Origin: an uncultured Verrucomicrobia subdivision 3 bacterium
Lineage (GTDB): Bacteria > Verrucomicrobiota > Verrucomicrobiia > Limisphaerales > UBA11358
Reading direction: 5' to 3'
Assembly (NCBI GenBank): GCA_903872345.1
Contig: CAIQKM010000108.1
Coordinates: forward strand, 150,540-214,539
DNA: 64,000 bases
In this document: in pieces, positions 1 through 7,080 of the stretch
Layout of the letters: every line of letters begins with the position of its first letter
Position numbering within the stretch: position 1 is the stretch's first letter
Notes under the pieces: generated by a model
Seen by the model: only the letters and a program-made list of their open reading frames with translations
What the model was told of the DNA's origin: nothing
Databases searched by the model: none
Made by a program: the position numbers and the translations under genes

Positions 1-2176
1 CGCCTTCGCCGGCGCGGAGTTCGAGCTGGTGGATCTCCCGCCCGATGAATTGCGCGCCCGGCTCGCCGGCGGGAAAGTCTATCTGCCCGAGCGCGCCGCC
101 ACCGCCCAGGACTCCTTCTTTCGCGCCGGCAACCTGTCCGCGTTGCGCGAACTGGCCTTGCGTTTTGCCGCCGACCGCGTCGGTCAGGACGTGCTGATTT
201 ACCGCCATGCACACGGCATCGCCGTGCCGTGGAAATCCGGCCAGCGGCTGCTCGTGGCCGTGAGCCCCAGTCCCAGCTCCGCTTCGCTGGTGCGCTGGAC
301 CCGCCGGTTGGCGGGCGAATTGCATGCGCCCTGGGTGGCGGTCTATGTGGAGCGCCCCGGTCCGCTCTCGGCCGATGACCAGACCCGCCTCGCCCGTCAT
401 CTGGCCCTCGCACATGAGCTGGGCGCGGAAATTGTCACCACCACGGACGACGATGTGGTGCGCGGCATCCTGCGCGCCGCGCGGGAGCAAAACGCCTCGC
501 AAATTATTGTCGGCAAACCGGCGGGCTGGCGCGGGTTCGACTGGTTCCGCAGTGGTTCCATGCTGAGCCGTTTGATTCGCGAGAGCGGGCAGATTGACGT
601 CCACATCGTTCGAGCCGAGGAAGAAAAAATTTCCACCCGTCCGCCCCGACCGCTGGCGGGGGAAGCCTTCAATCCCCGCAGTTATTTGGCCGCCCTGGGC
701 GTGGTGCTGGCGGTGACCCTCTTCAACGCCTTGCTGGAACACTGGTTTGGCGGACACCTGCTGGCCAACCAGTCGCTGGCCCTGATCTATCTCCTGAGCG
801 TGGTGGTGCTGGCGCTGTTTGTCGGGCGCGGCGCCACACTCGTCGCCGCCACGGCCACCGCCCTGCTCTGGGATTACTTCTTTACCGAACCGCGCCAGAG
901 TCTGCGCATTACCAACGCCGGCGATGCCATGATGTTCGCCACCTATTTCATCGTGGCCGTGGCCATGGGCCAGTTGACCGCGCGCATTCGTTCGCAGCAA
1001 AACGCCGAACGCCAGCGCGAACACCGCGCCACCGCGCTGTATCTGCTCACCCGGGAACTCGCCGAATCGGCCGATCTCGCCCAACTCCTCGCCGTGGTTA
1101 TTCGGCAGGTGGGCGAAACGTTTCACGCCACGGTCGCCCTGTCCCTGCCGGAAACACCGGAAGCCACCCTGCCCGCGCCGTACTTTGCCAGCACCTGGCA
1201 GTTGCCCGAAAAAGAGCAGACCGTCGCGGTCTGGGCCTTTCAACACCGGCAGCCGGCGGGGCGGGGCACGGATACGCTGTCTTCCTCGGAAGGCCTGCAC
1301 CTTCCGTTGGTGGCCGGCGAGCGGGCTACCGGCGTGTTGAGTCTTAAATTTCCGGAGGCCACGCCGCTCGCGCCGCCGCAACGGGATTTGCTGGATGCCT
1401 TCGTCCGCCAGATCGCCTTGGTGCTGGACCGTCAACGCCTGCGCGATGCCGAGGTGGAGGCGCAGTTGATCGCCGAATCCGAGCGGTTGGGCAAAACCCT
1501 GCTGAACTCCGTCTCCCACGAACTGCGCACCCCGCTCGCCGCCATCAATACCGCCGCCAGCGGCTTGCACAATGCCGGTCCGCTTAACCCCGCCCAGCAA
1601 GCCCTCACCGATGAGCTCGAAGAAGCCGCCGGCCGCCTGAATCGGCTGGTGCAAAACCTGCTCGACCTCTCCCGCCTCGAGGCTGGTCATCTGAAAGCCA
1701 ATCCGGACTGGCACGATTTGCGCGATGTCATCGCCGCCGCCCGGCAAAGTCTGGGCCGCGTCCTCGCCAGCCACACCGTCACCCTCGACTTGCCGCCCGA
1801 CCTGCCGCCGGTAAAACTGGACGCCATGCTGACCGAACAAATTCTGGTCAATCTGCTGGGCAACGCCGCCATGCACACACCGCCCGGCACGCATGTAACG
1901 GTGCGCGCCCGGCTGGACGGCGGTAAACTCGTTTTGGAAGTCGCGGACAACGGCCCCGGCCTGCCCGCCGGTGATGCCACCCGCTGGTTTGACAAGTTCC
2001 AGCGCGGACCGGACGCCGCCGCCGGGGGCACCGGTCTGGGCTTGTCGCTGGTCAAAGGCTTTGCCGAAGCGCAGGGCGGCAGCGTTTCCGCCGCGAACCG
2101 CTCCACCGGCGGCGCCAGTTTTACCGTCCGCCTGCCGTCCGCCAAAATGCCGCCCGTCCCGGAGGAAACCGAATGA
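1..2176 (+). CDS. kdpD: Osmosensitive K+ channel sensor histidine kinase KdpD (5' partial)
   Basis: Membrane sensor kinase that phosphorylates KdpE to switch on the high-affinity potassium pump Kdp. The frame is open from base 2, so the N-terminal KdpD sensor domain lies mostly outside the window; only its end is visible (GKVYLPERA, then NLSALRELALR). Next come a Usp-like domain, a four-helix DUF4118 membrane region, a GAF-like segment, a HisKA box (SVSHELRTPL) and an ATPase domain with N box, DNGPGLP and GTGLGLSLVKGF. The stop codon overlaps the kdpE start by 4 bases (ATGA), so the two are co-transcribed. The ORF track starts it at an internal GTG, which is an edge artefact. The kdpABC genes are not in the window and would be expected to the left. 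Confidence 0.95.
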   Translation, partial: AFAGAEFELVDLPPDELRARLAGGKVYLPERAATAQDSFFRAGNLSALRELALRFAADRVGQDVLIYRHAHGIAVPWKSGQRLLVAVSPSPSSASLVRWTRRLAGELHAPWVAVYVERPGPLSADDQTRLARHLALAHELGAEIVTTTDDDVVRGILRAAREQNASQIIVGKPAGWRGFDWFRSGSMLSRLIRESGQIDVHIVRAEEEKISTRPPRPLAGEAFNPRSYLAALGVVLAVTLFNALLEHWFGGHLLANQSLALIYLLSVVVLALFVGRGATLVAATATALLWDYFFTEPRQSLRITNAGDAMMFATYFIVAVAMGQLTARIRSQQNAERQREHRATALYLLTRELAESADLAQLLAVVIRQVGETFHATVALSLPETPEATLPAPYFASTWQLPEKEQTVAVWAFQHRQPAGRGTDTLSSSEGLHLPLVAGERATGVLSLKFPEATPLAPPQRDLLDAFVRQIALVLDRQRLRDAEVEAQLIAESERLGKTLLNSVSHELRTPLAAINTAASGLHNAGPLNPAQQALTDELEEAAGRLNRLVQNLLDLSRLEAGHLKANPDWHDLRDVIAAARQSLGRVLASHTVTLDLPPDLPPVKLDAMLTEQILVNLLGNAAMHTPPGTHVTVRARLDGGKLVLEVADNGPGLPAGDATRWFDKFQRGPDAAAGGTGLGLSLVKGFAEAQGGSVSAANRSTGGASFTVRLPSAKMPPVPEETE

Positions 2177-2862
2177 ACCCGCCGTTTGTTCTGATCGTGG
2201 ATGACGAACCACAGATCCGCCGGCTGCTGACCATTACGCTGGAGGCCGCCGCCTATCGCGTAATGACCGCCGAATCGGGCAAGGAAGGTCTGATCCTCGC
2301 GGCGCAACACCGGCCGGAACTGCTGATCCTCGACCTGGGCCTGCCCGATATAACCGGACAGGAAGTGCTGCGCCAGCTCCGCGAATGGACCCAGACCCCT
2401 GTCGTCGTGTTGTCCGTGCAGGACGATGAAAAAGGCAAGGTCGCCGCCCTCGATGCCGGAGCCGACGATTACATCACCAAGCCCTTCAACACGGACGAAC
2501 TCCTCGCCCGCCTGCGCACCGCACTCCGCCACGCCGCCCGGGGCAAAACCGAGGAACCCGTCTTCACCGCCGGCGATCTGGTGGTGGATCTCGCCTCCCG
2601 TCGCGTCACCCGCAAAGGCCAGCCCGTAAAACTCACCGCCACCGAATACGCCCTGCTGCGGCTGTTCATCCAGCACGCCGGCAAAGTTCTGACCCACCAC
2701 CATATTCTGGAATCGGTCTGGGGTAAGAACCATGCCGAGCAGACGCATTACCTCCGGGTTTACGTGGCACGACTGCGGGAAAAGCTGGAGGCCGATCCCG
2801 CCCGGCCCCGGCTGTTGCAGACGGAAGCGAGCATTGGTTACCGATTGGTTCCTTTCATTTAA
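2173..2862 (+). CDS. kdpE: Response regulator KdpE
   Basis: OmpR/PhoB-type response regulator, 229 aa, the partner of KdpD. The receiver domain starts ILIVDDEPQIRR and carries the phospho-acceptor Asp in LILDLGLPD and the Lys in ITKPFNTDELLARLR. The C-terminal half is a winged-helix DNA-binding domain (LTATEYALLRLF, then YLRVYVARLREKLE). Family role: activation of kdpABC under potassium limitation. It follows kdpD with a 4-base overlap, typical of this pair. About 170 bases of non-coding DNA follow before an AT-rich island begins. Confidence 0.95.
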   Translation: MNPPFVLIVDDEPQIRRLLTITLEAAAYRVMTAESGKEGLILAAQHRPELLILDLGLPDITGQEVLRQLREWTQTPVVVLSVQDDEKGKVAALDAGADDYITKPFNTDELLARLRTALRHAARGKTEEPVFTAGDLVVDLASRRVTRKGQPVKLTATEYALLRLFIQHAGKVLTHHHILESVWGKNHAEQTHYLRVYVARLREKLEADPARPRLLQTEASIGYRLVPFI

Positions 2863-3029
2863 CAAACGGGACAGACATTTTTTCTCGTTGATACCCGCCT
2901 TTATGGGCGACCCCTTCTTGGGTGGAAATTGGTATATCCTATGCTTAGCTGGCAGGTTCTACAGGCAGAGGATATTACTCTTTTGACAGCGGGATTCTGG
3001 CTTCTCATTATGGCATTTTGGCAACATGT

Positions 3030-3431
3030 TCAAACAAACTCATCGACATCTGGCTCCATTGGTAATGGCAATGGCGCGTCTTGTAACAAATGAAATGCGT
3101 TGTGATATTCAAACGCTGCTCTCTCCTTGGAAACTCCATGAGCCGAAATCACCACATTCTCATCATGTAGGCGAATGTTCCCAACCCATCTGTGCGTCGC
3201 ATCAAGAAGCTCTGGCGTAAAGAAATCTCTAAAATCCTGGAATGGCATAATAAAAGCATCATTACACTTGGATGAACCATTGATGACCAGACAGAATTCG
3301 TAACCGTAGTTGCTAATATAATCTGTAAACCTGCTTTCGTAAAAGTTGAAAAACATCGTCTTGGTTGTGGCGTCAGTAATGTAATGGCGCTGCTCAAGCC
3401 TAGCTCTGTGATATGTGATGTATGATTGCAT
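3030..3431 (-). CDS. Hypothetical protein, 133 aa, in AT-rich island
   Basis: I do not recognise this protein. It is a soluble-looking sequence rich in aromatic residues and histidine, with no signal peptide or membrane segment. Its codon use is markedly more AT-rich than the flanking kdp and later genes, as in the other two genes of this island, which points to acquisition by transfer. An in-frame stop lies just upstream of the ATG, so the start is fixed unless the gene is a 3' remnant of something longer. It could be a real accessory gene or a fragment. Confidence 0.5.
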   Translation of the reverse strand: MQSYITYHRARLEQRHYITDATTKTMFFNFYESRFTDYISNYGYEFCLVINGSSKCNDAFIMPFQDFRDFFTPELLDATHRWVGNIRLHDENVVISAHGVSKERAAFEYHNAFHLLQDAPLPLPMEPDVDEFV

Positions 3432-3588
3432 TTCGTATAACGCTGCCTAAAAGCTGTTCGTCAACCACAACGACGGACACCAGTATCAGGAAAACCTACC
3501 GAGGCGTGGCTACCAGCTTAACCGAACGACCGGCAACAACGGGCAATGGATTTAATGTTCCAAATTGATGGGCGCATTAAACTATTAA

Positions 3589-5178
3589 CTATTGAGGCGA
3601 CAAGTTGATCCGATAAAAGTGTATTGGGCATAATTCTGCATTTGGGTCAATCAATGTCAACGGCATACCAACTCCATCCAAAGTCACAAAGGGAAACCAT
3701 TGGGTTAGGTTCGTCGAATATTGTACCGCGTACTTCACGCCGATTACGGTGTCAAAGCTGAATTGGAACTGGCCGCTAGCCAAAATTGTTGGTGCAGTGA
3801 TTCCCAATGGCAGCACCTTCAAGAAAATCGGATTGCTGGTAATACTTCCATATGTGTTTGTAATTACAACGGAATAAGCCCCACCATTGTCAAGAAAGGC
3901 GTTTGGCATTGTCAGCGTTGTGTTGGTCGCACCGGAAAGATTTGTGCCGTTGAACTGCCATTGATAAGCCAATAACGGTAAACCATCGGCCACTACTGAG
4001 AAAATTGCCGCGCAACCATTTGTTACAATTAATGTTTGCGGTTGTGAGATTATAAAAGGCGGAATTTGCGGAAGCAACAAACGAAATACCGTAGCGGCAT
4101 TTTCCGTTGTTCCATATAAATTTCCATCACTGCCTATCGTTAGTGCGCAAGAAGGATTCGCTTCATTCGAGTTAGTGAACGAAGCCAATGTCGTCAAGGT
4201 CCCTTTCGTTGTAATTTGAAACACTGTTCCATAATCTGCACTTCCACCCCCCCATGTAGTGCCATAGAAATTGCCATCTTTGCCAAGTGTCAGAGCGCCA
4301 GATGGATTTATTCCGTTAGTTCCACTGAAGGAGATTAATGTGGTCAAGATACCATTCGTAGTCACACGAAACACAGTTCCATCACCGAATAGCCCACCAC
4401 CCATAATCGTGCCATAAAAATTTCCGTCATTTCCTAGCGTTATGCCATTGGGGTTTGTTGCATTTGTGAAAGATACCAGTGTGGTCAAGGTGCCGTTTGT
4501 CGTCACTCGGAACACCGTTCCATCACCAGCATTACCACCAACCGATGTCGTACCATAAAAATTTCCATCATTACCCTGAGTTAAAGGTGCAACTGGATAT
4601 TTTCCGTTGGAACCATCGAAGGAAACCAATGAAATTAACGATCCATTGGTTGTTACTTTGAAGACTGTCCCAACACCGTTTATGCCACCCCAAGTAGTAG
4701 TGCCGTAGAAATTGCCGTCGTTTCCTAACGTCAAAGCAGCTTCCGGCAATGAACCGTTATTCCCAGTGAACGAAACTAGCGTGGTCAAGATTCCGTTCGT
4801 CGTCACTCGGAACACAGTTCCATCACCAGCATTGCCACCCCCCACCGTCGTGCCGTAAAAATTCCCATCATTGCCCACGGTTAGTGGGCCAACAGGATTC
4901 GCTCCTTCTGAGTTGCTGAAAGAAGCCAAAGTTGTCAAGGTGCCATTTGGTGCTGCTTTGAAGACTGTTCCAAAACCGATGGGATGCGCAGAATTAGTAA
5001 TACCACCATACTCTGTTGAGCCGTAAAAATCACCGCCGCTGCCAAGAGTGAGGCCATTAGGATTTATTCCATTTGTAAAAGTTGAAAGAGTTTGCAAATT
5101 TTGTGCGTCAACCAGTGATGTAAATACCATTACCTGCATCAGAATCAATAGTGCTAACATAAACCGATGCGATTTCAT
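3589..5178 (-). CDS. GloVer tandem-repeat secreted protein with Ig-like domain
   Basis: Probable secreted or cell-surface protein of 529 aa. It begins with a signal peptide (MKSHRFMLALLILMQV...VDAQ). About seven tandem units follow, each containing a core such as GNDGNFYGTT and GTVFRVTTNG, the signature of the Gloeobacter-Verrucomicrobia (GloVer) repeat family, which probably folds as a beta-propeller. After the repeats there is one Ig-like domain (AYQWQFNGTNLSG, then GGAYSVVITN), then a short C-terminal domain of the kind that often ends such proteins (QYSTNLTQWFPF). Its function is unknown; adhesion or polymer binding is plausible. The gene starts 13 bases after the stop of the 150-aa gene, so the two may be one transcript. 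Confidence 0.85.
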   Translation of the reverse strand: MKSHRFMLALLILMQVMVFTSLVDAQNLQTLSTFTNGINPNGLTLGSGGDFYGSTEYGGITNSAHPIGFGTVFKAAPNGTLTTLASFSNSEGANPVGPLTVGNDGNFYGTTVGGGNAGDGTVFRVTTNGILTTLVSFTGNNGSLPEAALTLGNDGNFYGTTTWGGINGVGTVFKVTTNGSLISLVSFDGSNGKYPVAPLTQGNDGNFYGTTSVGGNAGDGTVFRVTTNGTLTTLVSFTNATNPNGITLGNDGNFYGTIMGGGLFGDGTVFRVTTNGILTTLISFSGTNGINPSGALTLGKDGNFYGTTWGGGSADYGTVFQITTKGTLTTLASFTNSNEANPSCALTIGSDGNLYGTTENAATVFRLLLPQIPPFIISQPQTLIVTNGCAAIFSVVADGLPLLAYQWQFNGTNLSGATNTTLTMPNAFLDNGGAYSVVITNTYGSITSNPIFLKVLPLGITAPTILASGQFQFSFDTVIGVKYAVQYSTNLTQWFPFVTLDGVGMPLTLIDPNAELCPIHFYRINLSPQ

Positions 5179-5191
5179 GACGATAAAATAG

Positions 5192-5644
5192 TCAGTTCGT
5201 GTGGCTTGGCAAATTGGGAATATATTTTATCTCACTTGCATCATCATCAATTTCCCGAAGTTGAAATCCATGTTTTATGTAAAAAATGCAGAGTTCTGTC
5301 TTTGTAAGCAAAGGGCCATTCGGAAAAGGTTCATCAGGTTCATAAAGCCTTGCGTGACCCCAAAGCGGGATTTGATATTTATCTGAAAGACATTTTAAAT
5401 ACCGAATAAGCCGACTGGCCCCGCCTTGGCGTGGCTGAAGTGTCTCTAGTTTTCGAATTTCAATACAATCCTCATTCCAGTTAAGCAAAGCGATAGCTTT
5501 ATCAAATTGGCCAAACAATTCAGGGATAATTAATGGTATGTTTTTAACGACTGGACGAACAATATGTTTTTTGGGGTACGGCGTTGTATTAGCTTCCCAT
5601 TCTTGTTTTGCCTGTTGGATAAAATTCATAATGGGGTCACCCAA
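5192..5644 (-). CDS. Small GNAT-like protein, hypothetical
   Basis: This 150-aa soluble protein has an arrangement resembling a minimal GNAT acyltransferase: a QPRQGGASRLIRYLK stretch in the acetyl-CoA loop position, and a C-terminal LCIFYIKHGFQLRE that resembles the usual FYxxxGF motif of the last GNAT helix and strand. This is a pattern-level guess, not a firm family call. Met6 (MNFIQQ) is an alternative start; neither has a clear ribosome binding site. It is AT-rich like its neighbours and sits just upstream of the GloVer gene on the same strand. Confidence 0.5.
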   Translation of the reverse strand: MGDPIMNFIQQAKQEWEANTTPYPKKHIVRPVVKNIPLIIPELFGQFDKAIALLNWNEDCIEIRKLETLQPRQGGASRLIRYLKCLSDKYQIPLWGHARLYEPDEPFPNGPLLTKTELCIFYIKHGFQLREIDDDASEIKYIPNLPSHTN

Positions 5645-6036
5645 CTAATGTGCTATTACTTTTTGCGCGCTGGGTCTCAACCAGGCAAATAAGGTCAGCA
5701 CTCCCCATCCACGTTTGCAGCCGTTGCTGCATACACGCTTCACCTTGATCCGAAACTGCCGCCACCCGTCGGTCACCCCGGCACATCCCAGGAGAATCCG
5801 TCCCCACTTGCTGAATTTGCCATGACCGCGTCATACCCAAGCTACTAATAGTCTATTCTTTCGTTGTCAATACCAATGTCTACCAATGTTTATGTCCCAC
5901 AGTAATTTCCTCACCGGCCGGTTGGCCCGATTCCAGCCAGCGCGAACGCCTCAGCACCCGGCTTCGCCGTCTCAGATTCGTGTTTCTTGTTGTCTATTCG
6001 TAGTTGAACTGCTTCGTTTGGACTTCGGGGCAGAAC

Positions 6037-6098
6037 GTTTGGTGTTCCGGCTTCAGCCGGTCCCCGCCACCCCACCGCCTGAAGGCGGAACTCCCAAC
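6037..6098. repeat. Inverted pair of REP-like hairpins (BIME-like)
   Basis: Two 24-base elements face each other, at 6037-6060 and 6075-6098. When the second is reverse-complemented they differ at only four places. Each carries a short hairpin, CCGGCT/AGCCGG in one and CCGCCT/AGGCGG in the other, so two of the differences are compensatory stem changes that keep base pairing. This is the expected look of a bacterial interspersed mosaic element. Confidence 0.6.
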
Positions 6099-6241
6099 AA
6101 AAAATCCTCCCCACCCCTTGCATTTTCAAAACCCGGTGTCATATTCATCCCGTTGGAGGTTTACATGGTAAACTCACCGTCACGGCCAAGCTCGCGCCCG
6201 GATGACCCTGTGGAGTGCGGCGGCATGACGCCGCTTTGGAA

Positions 6242-6261
6242 CTGGGAGACATGTCTCCCAG
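6242..6261. repeat. Perfect 20-bp extragenic palindrome
   Basis: CTGGGAGACATGTCTCCCAG is its own reverse complement. It is preceded by a second small hairpin sequence (GGCGGCATGACGCCGC). No gene is nearby that would make an operator likely, so an REP-like repeat is the favoured reading. Confidence 0.55.
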
Positions 6262-6332
6262 TGGATCGCGCGGTCATGCCCGCGCCCTCCCCCGCGCGGG
6301 GCGGGGACGGCCTCCTCCCCACAATCAAGGCT

Positions 6333-6397
6333 CAATCAAGGCAAAAACCCCTGCAATCGTGCCTAATCAAGCCTCATCAAGGCAAACGATGAAATTT
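6333..6397. repeat. ATCAAGGC block, copy A
   Basis: A 65-base direct repeat with copy B at 6552-6615, similar along its whole length with scattered mismatches. Both copies contain CAATCAAGGCAAAAA, then AATCGTGC, then a pair of ATCAAG motifs 10 bases apart. A further ATCAAG lies 11 bases upstream of this copy. Confidence 0.6.
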
Positions 6398-6451
6398 AAC
6401 CACGCCATTACGCCATCGGCGCTCCCATCCGGAACCGCCAGCTTCTTTATT

Positions 6452-6479
6452 GGTAGGGCCGGAGCTGCCGCTCCGCCCC
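6452..6479. repeat. GTAGGG-type REP-like hairpin
   Basis: A GGTAGGG lead is followed by the arms GGAGC and GCTCC around a TGCC loop, extended by outer G/C pairs. The same GTAGGG-plus-hairpin design recurs at 14611-14636 with a different stem sequence. Confidence 0.5.
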
Positions 6480-6551
6480 ATCTAAATAAAATCGCTTCAA
6501 TTGGCACTGAATCAACCGATCATGGCCAGGTCTCGCTCTCTCGCCAACCGC

Positions 6552-6615
6552 CAATCAAGGCAAAAAACCCTGTAATCGTGCATGATCAAGGCTCATCAAG
6601 CCAAACGCCAAATTT
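6552..6615. repeat. ATCAAGGC block, copy B
   Basis: Second copy of the 64-65 bp block described at 6333-6397. The paired ATCAAG motifs at its right end are again 10 bases apart, close to one helical turn. Confidence 0.6.
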
Positions 6616-6856
6616 CCGGAGCGCGCCCGTCCTCGGGCGCAGCAACGGCCAAACCCGCCGGCCGCTCCGCTCCGTTTGCCGCCCCGCGCGATGCCGCCCC
6701 TATCTGCGTTCATGGGCGTTCATCTGCGGTTCACCTCCCCCTTTCGCGTGTTTCGCGTATTTCGCGGTTATCGCCCCCCCGATCTCCGAAACCCGAAATC
6801 CGAGACCCGGGAACCTTGCCCGGTTTCCCCGCCGGTCAATGAGCCCCTTTCCTCCC

Positions 6857-6875
6857 ATGCGTGAAGTTCACGCAT
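6857..6875. promoter_or_regulatory. Palindromic site upstream of the giant secreted protein gene
   Basis: ATGCGTGAA and TTCACGCAT are perfect arms around one central base. The site lies about 120-135 bases before the predicted sigma-54 start, where an enhancer-type activator would bind. A second perfect palindrome, TTTATCCGGATAAA, lies at 6947-6960. Their role is inferred from position only. Confidence 0.35.
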
Positions 6876-6966
6876 AAGGCGTGAAATTTTACTTGCACGC
6901 TGGTTTTGGGGAAGAATTCTACATCTTAATTTGCAACCATTTGCGGTTTATCCGGATAAATCCGGC

Positions 6967-6984
6967 TGGCACCGATACTGCTGC
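6967..6984 (+). promoter_or_regulatory. Candidate sigma-54 (-24/-12) promoter
   Basis: CTGGCAC followed by CTGCTG, with exactly ten bases between the invariant GG (6968-6969) and GC (6980-6981), fits the sigma-54 consensus. The predicted transcript start is near 6993, about 90 bases before the ATG of the giant gene. The wording closely matches the candidate at 27796-27813 (TGGCAC, five bases, CTGC). Confidence 0.5.
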
Positions 6985-7080
6985 CAATTTGGCAGAACTA
7001 AATCTTAACCATTGTATTCGGCAACGGTTGGCGTTAGGGTCAGCCTGTTAACCCCAAGTCCATATTCCTGCGGGAGGATC

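Larger units (their letters stand above)
5645..7080. other. Gene-free, repeat-rich region of about 1.4 kb
   Basis: I see no convincing gene here. The short ORFs in the track (5637-5840, 5886-6877 and others) have no recognisable domains and overlap repeats. The region holds an inverted pair of REP-like hairpins, a 20-base perfect palindrome, a GTAGGG-type hairpin, two copies of a 64-65 bp block containing ATCAAGGC motifs, a stretch of low-complexity CGCG/TTTCGCG wording, and a palindrome-rich promoter zone for the giant gene to the right. Confidence 0.7.

Noticed and set aside
3432-3588. Possible integron attC-like site (AACGCTGCCTAA and GTTATAC)
   Set aside because: The R-box consensus and simple/left-right site symmetry are not met, and no integrase is near.
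3700-5100. Regular repeats considered as a CRISPR array
   Set aside because: The repeats are in-frame GloVer protein units of about 50 residues with graded divergence, not identical short repeats with unique spacers.
5637-5840. 67-aa minus-strand ORF
   Set aside because: Looks more protein-like than its neighbours, but I cannot match it to anything; it may be a gene fragment or a dispersed repeat, so it was not called.
5886-6877. Short plus-strand ORFs (168, 220, 86 and 62 aa)
   Set aside because: They run through REP hairpins and duplicated blocks, share sequence in several frames and show no protein-like composition.
7012-7080. Upstream TTG start for the giant gene
   Set aside because: The ATG at 7081 has a good ribosome site and begins an export signal; the extra 23 residues do not look like coding sequence.
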